Shown here in pieces: positions 1 to 6,830 of a stretch of DNA of 8,062 nt. The position numbers and the translations under genes were made by a program. The stretch's first letter is position 1. Each line of letters starts with the position of its first letter. The DNA comes from an uncultured Polynucleobacter sp. GTDB taxonomy: Bacteria > Pseudomonadota > Gammaproteobacteria > Burkholderiales > Burkholderiaceae. The stretch spans positions 1 through 8,062 of the forward strand of contig CALKUJ010000139.1 in the NCBI GenBank assembly GCA_937996825.1, written 5' to 3'. Below the pieces are notes generated by a model. The model had not been told where the DNA came from and made no database searches. It worked only from the letters and a program-made list of their open reading frames with translations.

Positions 1-2417
1 ATGCTGGTTGCAATGGCACCAATATCACTTTGCTGCATGATGAGAGACTCATGACCCATCAATCCAAAACTTGGCGTGTAGGCATTTCTCAAGTCGGCGC
101 CCTGCATTAACTTGCCTTTGTTGAAACGACCTTCTGGATCAACTCTCAACTTATAAGATCTGAAATCTTTGATTTCAGATTCTGTTAAATACTCAAGCTT
201 GGTAATACCAATACCGTGCTCACCTGAGATAACACCATTCAAAGATCTCGCCAACTTCATGATGCGATCAACTGATTGATGAGCATCTTGAAGCATGTCG
301 TAATTGTCAGAGTTCACAGGAATATTCGTGTGGACATTGCCGTCACCAGCATGCATGTGCAAAGCCACAAATACACGACTACGTAGAACCTTTTTATGAA
401 TCGCTTCACACTCTTTCAAAATAGGCTCAAACGGAACACCGCTGAAGATATTTCTTAACTCAGATCTAACCTGAAGCTTCCATGAGGCACGCAAACTTCT
501 GTCTTGCAAAGCTGAGAAGTATTGGTCCATATTCTGTGACCAGTTCAACCATTCTTTTCTGACTGAAGCGATGATTTGTAAAGCTTGAGAAACACGGCCT
601 TCGAGTAAATCAGACTCAGGCACATCACCATCCTCTGATTTGCCCAGAGGTAAATTACCTTGTTGCAGAAAAGCTTCAAGCTCATTCAAAAGCTGAAGCT
701 TGTTCTTCAATGAAAGCTCAATGTTGATGCGCTCAATACCATCGGTGTACTCACCCATGCGATCTAGCGGAATCACTACGTCTTCATTGACCTTGAATGC
801 GTTTGTGTGACGTGCAATCGCAGCAGTTCTGGCGCGATCCAACCAAAACTTCTTGCGCGCTTCCGCACTCACTGCAACAAAACCTTCACCAACTCTTGTG
901 TTGGCCATGCGAATCACTTCACTGGCAGCCATCGCAACAGCATTCTCATCATCACCAACGATATCGCCAATCAAAACCATTTTCGGCAATACATTGCGCT
1001 TTGATTTTGTAGCGTAGCCAACTGCCTTTAGATAACGTTCATCTAAATGCTCGAGACCCGCCAAGATAGCGCCACCTTGCTTGGTTTGTTGATCTAAATA
1101 GGCTTTGATTTCAACGATGCTTGGAATTGCATCGCGCGCTTGACCAAAGAACTCCAAACAGACTGTGCGAATTTGCTTAGGCATGCGATGCAAGACCCAT
1201 CTTGCACTCGTGATCAAGCCATCACAACCTTCTTTTTGAATACCCGGCAAACCTGATAAAAATTTATCAGTCACGTCTTTGCCAAGACCCTCCTTACGGA
1301 AGGTCTTACCTTCAATTTTTAATTCTTCAGTCTTGATTACTTTTTGACCAGGTGCAAAAGAACCATCTGACCAAACTAATTTAAAAGTAGCAAAAGCAAC
1401 ATCATGAATCTTGCCCATGTTGTGGCCAATGCGCTCGATATCTAGCCAGTTGCCATCAGGATCAACCATTCTCCATGACGCTAAGTTATCAAGAGCAGTT
1501 CCCCACAAAACAGCTTTTTTACCGCCAGCATTCATGGCGATATTGCCGCCAATACAGCTAGCTTCTGCAGAAGTAGGGTCTACAGCAAAAACATTACCTG
1601 ATTTATCTGCTGCGTCAGAGACTCGCTTGGTAACAACACCCGCACCAGAATAAATGGTGGCAACCTCTTCACTCAAGCCAGGTAAACGCATCATCTCTAC
1701 AGGGCCAAGTGTTTCAAGTTTTTCTGTATTGATAACCGCAGACATTGGAGACAAAGGAATTGCTCCACCTGTATACCCTGTACCACCTCCGCGAGGAATG
1801 ATGGTCAAGCCGAGCTCAATACAGCCTTTGACTAAATTTGGAATTTCTTCTTCAGTATCAGGCGTCAAAACAACGAATGGGTATTCAACACGCCAATCAG
1901 TTGCATCAGTCACGTGAGAAACACGCGCCAAACCATCATAGGCAATATTGTCAGCGGCAGTGAACTTACCTAAAACCTTGCGCACACGTTTACGCAAAAG
2001 CGCAACACGATCAAATTCTGCATTGAATTGCTCAACAGCGAGCTTCGCACTATCCACCAACTTACCAACCTTGTCGGCCAAATCAGTGGTCATTCTTTTT
2101 TGAACTTCTCTTAAACGATGATGCAATGCCTCGATCAATTGCTTGCGACGGCCAGGGTTGTCTAAAAGATCATCTTGAAGGTAAGGGTTGCGTTGAACGA
2201 CCCAAATATCACCCAACACTTCGTAAAGCATTCTGGCTGAACGGCCAGTTTTTCTTCCAGACCTTAATTCATCAAGAATTTGCCAAGCTTCTTCACCCAA
2301 TAAACGGATAACGATCTCTCTATCTGAGAATGATGTGTAGTTATAAGGTATCTCACGCAAACGAGGAGCATTTTGAGGATGCTCTGTCATGCTATGGAGT
2401 GGCAAAGGTGCGTTCAT
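1..2417 (-). CDS. DUF3683-type FAD-linked oxidase (GlcD/D-lactate dehydrogenase-like), N-terminal 805 codons, partial
   Basis: The reading frame is open from an ATG at 2417-2415 to the left edge (805 codons plus two bases), so the C-terminus is missing. Residues about 20-110 start with REIPYNYTSFSDREIVIRLL, which I recognise as the DUF3683 N-terminal domain. A PCMH-type FAD-binding domain follows, with PRGGGTGYTGGA at 208-219 and CIGGNIAMNAGG at 288-299. The FAD-oxidase C-terminal domain shows HMHAGDGNVH at 687-696, the histidine-rich metal/substrate motif of GlcD/Dld enzymes, and GEHGIG near 732-737. Known relatives in Burkholderiales are about 1,300 residues long and continue into a 4Fe-4S ferredoxin and cysteine-rich (GlcF/heterodisulfide reductase) part; that part would lie beyond the edge here. 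The likely role is oxidation of a 2-hydroxy acid with electrons passed through Fe-S clusters, but the substrate cannot be read from sequence. The Shine-Dalgarno (SD) region before the ATG is weak (AAAGTG). An in-frame stop at 2445-2447 bounds the start, and a second ATG at codon 10 is possible. No frameshift is visible. Confidence 0.88.
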   Translation of the reverse strand, partial: MNAPLPLHSMTEHPQNAPRLREIPYNYTSFSDREIVIRLLGEEAWQILDELRSGRKTGRSARMLYEVLGDIWVVQRNPYLQDDLLDNPGRRKQLIEALHHRLREVQKRMTTDLADKVGKLVDSAKLAVEQFNAEFDRVALLRKRVRKVLGKFTAADNIAYDGLARVSHVTDATDWRVEYPFVVLTPDTEEEIPNLVKGCIELGLTIIPRGGGTGYTGGAIPLSPMSAVINTEKLETLGPVEMMRLPGLSEEVATIYSGAGVVTKRVSDAADKSGNVFAVDPTSAEASCIGGNIAMNAGGKKAVLWGTALDNLASWRMVDPDGNWLDIERIGHNMGKIHDVAFATFKLVWSDGSFAPGQKVIKTEELKIEGKTFRKEGLGKDVTDKFLSGLPGIQKEGCDGLITSARWVLHRMPKQIRTVCLEFFGQARDAIPSIVEIKAYLDQQTKQGGAILAGLEHLDERYLKAVGYATKSKRNVLPKMVLIGDIVGDDENAVAMAASEVIRMANTRVGEGFVAVSAEARKKFWLDRARTAAIARHTNAFKVNEDVVIPLDRMGEYTDGIERINIELSLKNKLQLLNELEAFLQQGNLPLGKSEDGDVPESDLLEGRVSQALQIIASVRKEWLNWSQNMDQYFSALQDRSLRASWKLQVRSELRNIFSGVPFEPILKECEAIHKKVLRSRVFVALHMHAGDGNVHTNIPVNSDNYDMLQDAHQSVDRIMKLARSLNGVISGEHGIGITKLEYLTESEIKDFRSYKLRVDPEGRFNKGKLMQGADLRNAYTPSFGLMGHESLIMQQSDIGAIATS

Positions 2418-2516
2418 ATCATCACTTTTAACTAAAAAGCCATTTTAAAGGACTATCGAGATCTTCGCCTTATTCTTCCTTAATGCCCGTTTGTGACCCT
2501 AGATAGTGCAAGGTCA
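2418..2516 (-). promoter_or_regulatory. 99-base gap between yqaA and the FAD oxidase, possible -10 element
   Basis: This is the longest non-coding stretch in the window. On the minus strand, about 25 bases before the FAD-oxidase ATG, the sequence TAAAAT (within CTTTAAAATGG) matches five of six bases of a sigma-70 -10 box. No good -35 box sits 16-18 bases upstream, so the promoter call is weak. I see no hairpin followed by a T-run after the yqaA stop; the only pairing is a short GACC/GGTC. Read-through from yqaA into the oxidase gene is therefore equally possible. Confidence 0.25.
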
Positions 2517-3020
2517 TCAAATCAACCCGAGCCAGCGCCCGATAGACGTCCAAAAATCTGCTGGAATCAGCAATAAAGCGTAAGTCATCGTGACATAACG
2601 TAAAAACTTCCCAATGGCCATGTAAATCATGCATGAAAGCCATGGCAATCTGAGCCAGCCGGCGACCGCACATAAAGGATCCCCAACAATCGGTAGCCAA
2701 GATAGCAATAAAGCCGGGGGGCCCAATTTCTCGAACCACCCCAATAATTTATGATCCCGCGGGCCTAATAGCTTCTCGTGGGCTTTATTGGCACCATAGC
2801 CCAGTAACCAATTGAGCATACCGCCCAGGGTGTTACCTGCCGTTGCCACAAAAACCGCTGGCCAAAACATTTCTTGGTTTAGCTTGATGTAGCCAAACAA
2901 GACCGGCTCTGACCCAAGCGGCAAAAGGGTTGCCGACACAAATGAAATCGAGAAAACAGCCGGCAAACCTACTGTGGGCAGAGAAAGCCAAACCAAAAAA
3001 TTATGTAAATTGCTATCCAT
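2517..3020 (-). CDS. yqaA: YqaA family inner-membrane protein (DedA/VTT superfamily)
   Basis: This 167-residue hydrophobic protein resembles E. coli YqaA (about 142 residues) along its length. Shared blocks are SATLLPLGSEP at 29-39, GNTLGG at 62-67, SWLPIVGDPLCAVAGWLR at 107-124 and GKFLRY at 137-142. These are the re-entrant-loop and glycine/proline-rich segments typical of the DedA/VTT (SNARE-associated) fold. Related DedA proteins act in membrane homeostasis and lipid or proton transport, but the function of YqaA itself is not settled. Hydrophobic stretches at about 8-32, 50-75, 101-124 and 128-155 suggest several membrane segments. The N-terminus carries roughly 20 residues more than E. 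coli YqaA. The ATG at 3020 is the only start before an in-frame TGA at 3027-3029; no SD is visible. It is divergent from ilvA by 40 bases. Hand-counted GC is about 50%, a little above its neighbours. Confidence 0.85.
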   Translation of the reverse strand: MDSNLHNFLVWLSLPTVGLPAVFSISFVSATLLPLGSEPVLFGYIKLNQEMFWPAVFVATAGNTLGGMLNWLLGYGANKAHEKLLGPRDHKLLGWFEKLGPPALLLSWLPIVGDPLCAVAGWLRLPWLSCMIYMAIGKFLRYVTMTYALLLIPADFWTSIGRWLGLI

Positions 3021-3060
3021 GTTTGATCATTTTAGGCTGATGCCGTGATACGCTCACAAG
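3021..3060. promoter_or_regulatory. Divergent 40-base yqaA/ilvA intergenic region
   Basis: The two start codons are only 40 bases apart, so at least one promoter must extend into coding sequence. Toward ilvA, TTGATC (3023-3028) is a fair -35 box, and 17 bases later TGATAC (3046-3051) is a poor -10 box. If used, transcription would start only a few bases before the ilvA ATG. Neither gene has a recognisable SD sequence. I see no attenuator, leader peptide or T-box-like structure, which would not fit in this length. Confidence 0.25.
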
Positions 3061-4581
3061 ATGCCTAAAGATTATTTACGAAAAATATTGACCGCCAAGG
3101 TCTATGACGTTGCCCGAGAAACAGAGCTTGAACTGGCTTCACACCTTTCTGCGCGCATTAAAAACAAAGTTTTACTTAAAAGAGAAGATAACCAGCCGGT
3201 TTTTTCTTTTAAGTTAAGAGGAGCCTATAACAAAATGGCTCATCTGAGCCCCGCGGACCTTAAACGTGGCGTAATTGCAGCCTCAGCAGGCAATCATGCC
3301 CAAGGCGTGGCCTTGGCTGCAGCAAAATTAGACTGCAAAGCCATCATCGTGATGCCAACCACCACACCACAAGTAAAGATTGATGCGGTCAATGCTCGCG
3401 GCGGCAGCTCCGTCAAGATTGTTTTACATGGCGAGTCTTATAGCGATGCTTATCAACACGCCCTGTCCCTTGAAAAGAAACACCAACTCACCTTTGTTCA
3501 TCCGTTTGATGATCCAGATGTCATTGCAGGCCAAGGAACAATCGCGATGGAAATTCTGCAACAACATCAAGAGCCGATTGATGCAATCTTCTTAGCCATT
3601 GGTGGAGGCGGATTAATTGCTGGTGTTGGCGCTTACATCAAAGCCATTCGCCCTGAAATCAAGGTCATAGGTGTTCAAACGGTTGACTCTGATGCGATGA
3701 AAAAATCTTTGGAAGCAGGTCGCAGAGTTGAGCTAAAAGAAGTTGGCCTTTTTTCAGACGGCACGGCTGTCAAATTAGTTGGTAAAGAAACTTTTAGACT
3801 TTGCCAGCAAGTGGTTGATGAAATCATCACGGTTGATACGGATGCCATTTGTGCAGCCATCAATGATGTCTTCACCGACACACGCAGCATCCTAGAACCT
3901 GCCGGAGCACTTGCTTTGGCTGGTCTGAAGGCGTACGTCGAGCGTGAAAAGTGCAAGAACCAAACTTTGGTAGCAGTTGCCTGCGGCGCCAATATCAATT
4001 TCAATCGACTCAGATTCGTTGCTGAACGAGCTGAGGTTGGTGAAGCCAAAGAAGCTGTTTTTGCGGTGACAATCCCAGAGCAAAGAGGTTCATTCAAACG
4101 CTTCTGCGAACTTTTGGGTGATCGCAATGTCACAGAATTTAACTATCGTATTGCTGATGCTAATCAAGCGCATATTTTCGTTGGCATTGCCACGCAAAAA
4201 GCTTCTGATAGCGCCATCATTGCAAAATCATTCACCAAATCTGGTTTCAACACCATCGATTTGACGCAAGATGAATTGGCCAAATCACATTTGCGCCACA
4301 TGGTTGGTGGACGTTCACAATTGGCTAAAAACGAACTGCTTTATCGTTTTGAGTTTCCAGAAAAACCTGGTGCCTTGATGAAGTTTTTAACCAGCATGGC
4401 ACCAAACTGGAATATCAGCCTTTTCCACTATCGCAATCATGGCGCAGATTACGGCCGTATTTTGATTGGTATGCAAGTGCCAGCGAGCGATAAAAAAGAA
4501 TTGAAGAAATTTTTAGCAGGTCTTGGCTACCCACATTGGGATGAAAGCGATAACCCTGCGTACAAACTTTTCTTGGCATAA
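3061..4581 (+). CDS. ilvA: Biosynthetic threonine ammonia-lyase (threonine deaminase), isoleucine-regulated type
   Basis: This PLP enzyme converts L-threonine to 2-oxobutanoate and ammonia, the first committed step of isoleucine synthesis in the cytoplasm. At 506 residues it matches the long biosynthetic form (E. coli IlvA 514), not the short catabolic TdcB. The PLP lysine is K51 in SFKLRGAYN (49-57). ASAGNHAQG at 74-82 and GGGGL at 181-185 (phosphate-binding loop) complete the fold-type II active site. The C-terminal regulatory part has two ACT-like subdomains. The first starts near EAVFAVTIPEQRGSF (331-345). The second starts near LLYRFEFPEKPGAL (426-439) and includes HYRNHGADYGRIL (456-468). 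This arrangement in the family binds isoleucine and valine, so feedback inhibition by isoleucine is expected. The ATG at 3061 is the only usable start after an in-frame TGA at 3046-3048; no SD is seen. It leads a tight three-gene plus-strand cluster. Confidence 0.96.
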   Translation: MPKDYLRKILTAKVYDVARETELELASHLSARIKNKVLLKREDNQPVFSFKLRGAYNKMAHLSPADLKRGVIAASAGNHAQGVALAAAKLDCKAIIVMPTTTPQVKIDAVNARGGSSVKIVLHGESYSDAYQHALSLEKKHQLTFVHPFDDPDVIAGQGTIAMEILQQHQEPIDAIFLAIGGGGLIAGVGAYIKAIRPEIKVIGVQTVDSDAMKKSLEAGRRVELKEVGLFSDGTAVKLVGKETFRLCQQVVDEIITVDTDAICAAINDVFTDTRSILEPAGALALAGLKAYVEREKCKNQTLVAVACGANINFNRLRFVAERAEVGEAKEAVFAVTIPEQRGSFKRFCELLGDRNVTEFNYRIADANQAHIFVGIATQKASDSAIIAKSFTKSGFNTIDLTQDELAKSHLRHMVGGRSQLAKNELLYRFEFPEKPGALMKFLTSMAPNWNISLFHYRNHGADYGRILIGMQVPASDKKELKKFLAGLGYPHWDESDNPAYKLFLA

Positions 4582-4583
4582 GC

Positions 4584-5495
4584 ATGGCGTTTTCATTAGA
4601 AGGCAAATTAGTTGTCGCAATTTCTTCACGGGCTCTATTTGATTTTGAAGAAGAGAATCAAATTTTTGAAGCCAGCGATGACAGTGCCTACATGCAACTT
4701 CAATTAAACAGAATTGATCTACCCGCTAAACCGGGCGTTGCATACCCATTGGTCAAGAAGTTGTTAACCTTTAATGAGGGTGGCCAACAAAACGTTGAAG
4801 TGGTGATTCTCTCTAGAAACGATCCGGTCAGCGGATTGCGGGTTTTTCGCTCAGCTAAAAATGCCGGCCTAGCGATTGAGCGCGGGGTCTTTACAAGAGG
4901 TCGTGCGCCTTATCACTATTTAAAATCTTTGCAGGCCAATCTTTTCTTATCAGCCAATGCCGATGATGTGCGTGCCACACTGGATGCAGGCTTTCCTGCA
5001 GCCATGGTGTTTCCTCAAAGCAAGCAATTAGCTGAATCTAATCCAGACGAAATACGCATTGCTTTTGACGGAGATGCTGTTTTGTTTTCAGATGAAGCAG
5101 AAAGAATTTTTCAAGCCAAGGGGCTTGATGCATTTGTTGCTCATGAAAGTCATAAAGTAGAAACACCCTTACCACCAGGTCCGTTCAAACCTCTACTGGA
5201 GGCTTTGCATCGACTTCAAGTTTCTGCAAAAAAATCTGGTCAACAAATGAAGATCAGAACTGCTTTGGTCACAGCCCGATCAGCTCCTGCCCATGAGCGC
5301 GCCATCAGAACTTTGATGGCATGGGGCGTCACAGTGGATGAGGCAATGTTTCTTGGCGGTCTAGCTAAAAAAGATTTTTTAAAAGAATTTCAACCCGACT
5401 TTTTCTTTGATGATCAATTGGGGCATTGCGAACTTGCATCAGACGTTGCACCAACAGGTCAGGTTCTCTCTGGCATCGCCAATCAAATCAAATAA
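4584..5495 (+). CDS. Cytosolic 5'-nucleotidase, cN-I (NT5C1/PF06189-like) family
   Basis: This 303-residue protein belongs to the HAD-type cytosolic 5'-nucleotidase I family, which dephosphorylates nucleoside monophosphates to nucleosides. The HAD motifs are clear. Motif I is FDGDAVLFSDEAER at 161-174, with nucleophile D162 and acid/base D164. Motif II is LVTARSAPAHERA at 228-240 (T230). The motif III lysine is K262 or K263, and motif IV is FFFDDQ at 273-278. An N-terminal half (about 1-155) with GVFTRGRAPYHYLKSLQANL (101-120) is also characteristic of the family. From memory it resembles human NT5C1A/B in the motif I-IV region, although those are longer. Substrate preference (AMP, IMP or deoxynucleotides) cannot be read from sequence. 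The ATG lies 2 bases after the ilvA stop with no clear SD, which suggests translational coupling. The stop is 4 bases before queF. Confidence 0.9.
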   Translation: MAFSLEGKLVVAISSRALFDFEEENQIFEASDDSAYMQLQLNRIDLPAKPGVAYPLVKKLLTFNEGGQQNVEVVILSRNDPVSGLRVFRSAKNAGLAIERGVFTRGRAPYHYLKSLQANLFLSANADDVRATLDAGFPAAMVFPQSKQLAESNPDEIRIAFDGDAVLFSDEAERIFQAKGLDAFVAHESHKVETPLPPGPFKPLLEALHRLQVSAKKSGQQMKIRTALVTARSAPAHERAIRTLMAWGVTVDEAMFLGGLAKKDFLKEFQPDFFFDDQLGHCELASDVAPTGQVLSGIANQIK

Positions 5496-5499
5496 TCAC

Positions 5500-6333
5500 A
5501 TGAGCACTCTAGATCAAGCGCCGCTGGGCAAAAACTCTGATAACCCAAATCAATATAGTCCTGAGCTTTTGTTTCCAATCGCACGCATTGAAAACAGACT
5601 AAAGATTGGGATTAAGAATACTGAACCGCCATTTTTTGGCATTGATATTTGGAATGCCTATGAGCTCAGTTGGTTGAATGCCAAAGGAAAACCTCAGTTG
5701 GCCATTGCCACCTTTTTGGTTCCAGCCAATTCACCAAATATCATTGAATCGAAATCGTGGAAGCTGTATCTCAACAGTTTGAACAATCATAGCTTCCAAT
5801 CGACGGAAGAATTGATTCAAACGCTCAAGAGTGATTTATCAAAAGCTGCTGGCGCAAGCGTTTCTGTGCAACTAGATTCACCGGAACAGCAATGCAAAAA
5901 AGGCATGAAAGAGATGACAGGGAAGTTACTGGATCGACTTGATTTAGAAATTGATCCTAAGCAGTTACCAGATGCCACATTGCTGACATCAGATATGAGC
6001 CTAGGCATTGTTGAAGAATCATTGGTTAGCCACCTGCTACGCTCTAACTGCCCAGTGACAGCACAACCTGATTGGGCAAGCATCCAGATCAACTACGTTG
6101 GACCAAGCATTGATGAAGAAGGTTTACTGCGCTACTTGATATCTTTCAGAGAGCATCATGAGTTTCATGAGCACTGCGTTGAAAAAATCTTCATGGACAT
6201 CAAAGAAAAATGCCGCCCAAGCAAGCTATCGGTTTATGCCCGATACACACGCAGAGGCGGCATTGATATCAACCCATTCAGGGCTGATTACAACGCTGAG
6301 TGGCCGGACAATGTCCGCCACTCACGTCAATAA
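5500..6333 (+). CDS. queF: NADPH-dependent 7-cyano-7-deazaguanine (preQ0) reductase
   Basis: QueF reduces the nitrile of preQ0 to the amine preQ1, using two NADPH, in queuosine tRNA modification. The 277-residue product matches the long (YqcD, E. coli 282-residue) type with tandem tunnelling-fold halves. ESKSWKLYLNS at 83-93 is the QueF signature in the N-terminal half. The C-terminal half carries the thioimide-forming cysteine C184 in SNCPVTAQPDW (182-192) with catalytic D191. It also has EFHEHCVEKIF (221-231) and the near-invariant SVYARYTRRGGIDINPF (244-260). I chose the ATG at 5500. The frame is open back to 5407, but the extra residues overlap the nucleotidase gene, and MSTLDQAPLGKNS aligns with the family N-terminus. 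The start is 4 bases after the nucleotidase stop with no clear SD, so coupling is likely. The last codons form one arm of a strong inverted repeat, and the TAA touches the ssb stop. Confidence 0.95.
   Translation: MSTLDQAPLGKNSDNPNQYSPELLFPIARIENRLKIGIKNTEPPFFGIDIWNAYELSWLNAKGKPQLAIATFLVPANSPNIIESKSWKLYLNSLNNHSFQSTEELIQTLKSDLSKAAGASVSVQLDSPEQQCKKGMKEMTGKLLDRLDLEIDPKQLPDATLLTSDMSLGIVEESLVSHLLRSNCPVTAQPDWASIQINYVGPSIDEEGLLRYLISFREHHEFHEHCVEKIFMDIKEKCRPSKLSVYARYTRRGGIDINPFRADYNAEWPDNVRHSRQ
6297..6324. terminator. Inverted repeat in the 3' end of queF, candidate shared transcript terminator for ssb/queF
   Basis: TGAGTGG (6297-6303) pairs with CCACTCA (6318-6324), and CGGAC (6305-6309) pairs with GTCCG (6313-6317). 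There is one bulged C at 6304 and a three-base AAT loop, giving 12 base pairs. For ssb transcripts the hairpin begins 9 bases after the stop codon; for queF transcripts it lies just inside the coding end. Neither side has a long T-tract (AATAATTAAAAC on plus; GCGTTGTAATC on minus). It may therefore be a weak intrinsic terminator, or a 3'-end stabiliser with Rho-dependent termination. The structure is certain; its role is inferred. Confidence 0.45.
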
Positions 6334-6786
6334 TTAAAACGGAATATCGTCATCGATATCACTGATGCTTGGACTACTCATCGGAGCCGATGATTTTGGC
6401 GCTGATGAAGATGAGCCTTGGCTTGACATGCCACCATCAGATGACCCAGGAGCCTTGCCACCTAACATTTGCATTGTTTCAGCAACGATTTCTGTAGAGT
6501 ATTTCTCTTGACCGCTTTGGTCAGTCCATTTGCGCGTTCTTAAACGGCCTTCTACATAAACCTGTGAACCTTTTTTGAGGTATTTTTCTGCTACCTCAGC
6601 AACCTTGCCAAAAAATGCAACGCGATGCCATTCAGTGTTCTCACGCATCTCACCAGATTGTTTGTCGCGGTAACGGTCAGTGGTAGCAATTGAAATATTT
6701 GTCACTGCGTCACCACTTGGTAGGCGACGAGTTTCTGGATCACGGCCAACATTACCCACAATGATTACTTTATTAACTGATGCCAT
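6334..6786 (-). CDS. ssb: Single-stranded DNA-binding protein
   Basis: SSB coats single-stranded DNA as a tetramer during replication, recombination and repair. The 150-residue product has an OB fold over about residues 1-110, starting VNKVIIVGNVGRDPETR (4-20), with TEWHRVAFFGK (51-61) and GSQVYVEGRLRTRKWTDQ (73-90). A serine/glycine-rich linker covers about 111-140, and the protein ends in the acidic tip DIDDDIPF (143-150) that recruits partner proteins. W53, F59 and W87 correspond to DNA-stacking residues W54, F60 and W88 of E. coli, while Y39 replaces W40. The linker is shorter than in E. coli (178 residues in total). A good SD (GGGAG, 6793-6797) lies six bases before the ATG. The gene follows the MFS gene by 44 bases and converges on queF with no gap. 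Confidence 0.96.
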   Translation of the reverse strand: MASVNKVIIVGNVGRDPETRRLPSGDAVTNISIATTDRYRDKQSGEMRENTEWHRVAFFGKVAEVAEKYLKKGSQVYVEGRLRTRKWTDQSGQEKYSTEIVAETMQMLGGKAPGSSDGGMSSQGSSSSAPKSSAPMSSPSISDIDDDIPF

Positions 6787-6792
6787 TTTTGT

Positions 6793-6797
6793 CTCCC
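6793..6797 (-). promoter_or_regulatory. Ribosome binding site of ssb
   Basis: GGGAG on the minus strand, six bases upstream of the ssb ATG, is the only clear Shine-Dalgarno sequence in this window and fixes the ssb start. The surrounding gap of 44 bases to the MFS stop has no hairpin. A possible -10-like TACAAC is present without a convincing -35, so ssb may be transcribed from the MFS promoter or from a promoter inside the MFS gene. Confidence 0.7.
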
Positions 6798-6830
6798 GAA
6801 GAAAAGTTTGTTGTACCGAAATTGATCGAA

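Noticed and set aside
1411..1917. Two successive plus-strand frames (80 and 87 residues) opposite the FAD oxidase
   Set aside because: They are antisense to the conserved FAD-binding core, which explains all of the sequence; no start signals.
2495..2517. Terminator after yqaA
   Set aside because: Only a four-base GACC/GGTC pairing with a long loop and no T-run is present.
2470..2739. 89-residue minus-strand frame overlapping yqaA
   Set aside because: It lies in another frame of the same strand, inside a protein with strong YqaA family motifs, and its product has no recognisable features.
3675..4133. 152-residue minus-strand frame antisense to ilvA
   Set aside because: Its composition is Ser/Thr/Pro-rich as expected for an antisense shadow, with no SD or family resemblance, and the ilvA frame is unambiguous.
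5407..5499. N-terminal extension of queF by 31 codons
   Set aside because: The extension overlaps the end of the nucleotidase gene, and its sequence does not match QueF, whereas the ATG at 5500 aligns with the known N-terminus.
5480..5500. preQ1 riboswitch ahead of queF
   Set aside because: Only four non-coding bases precede queF, and no preQ1 aptamer-like structure is seen in the nucleotidase tail.
5817..6092. 91-residue minus-strand frame antisense to queF
   Set aside because: It covers the QueF catalytic region in reverse and shows no independent coding signs.
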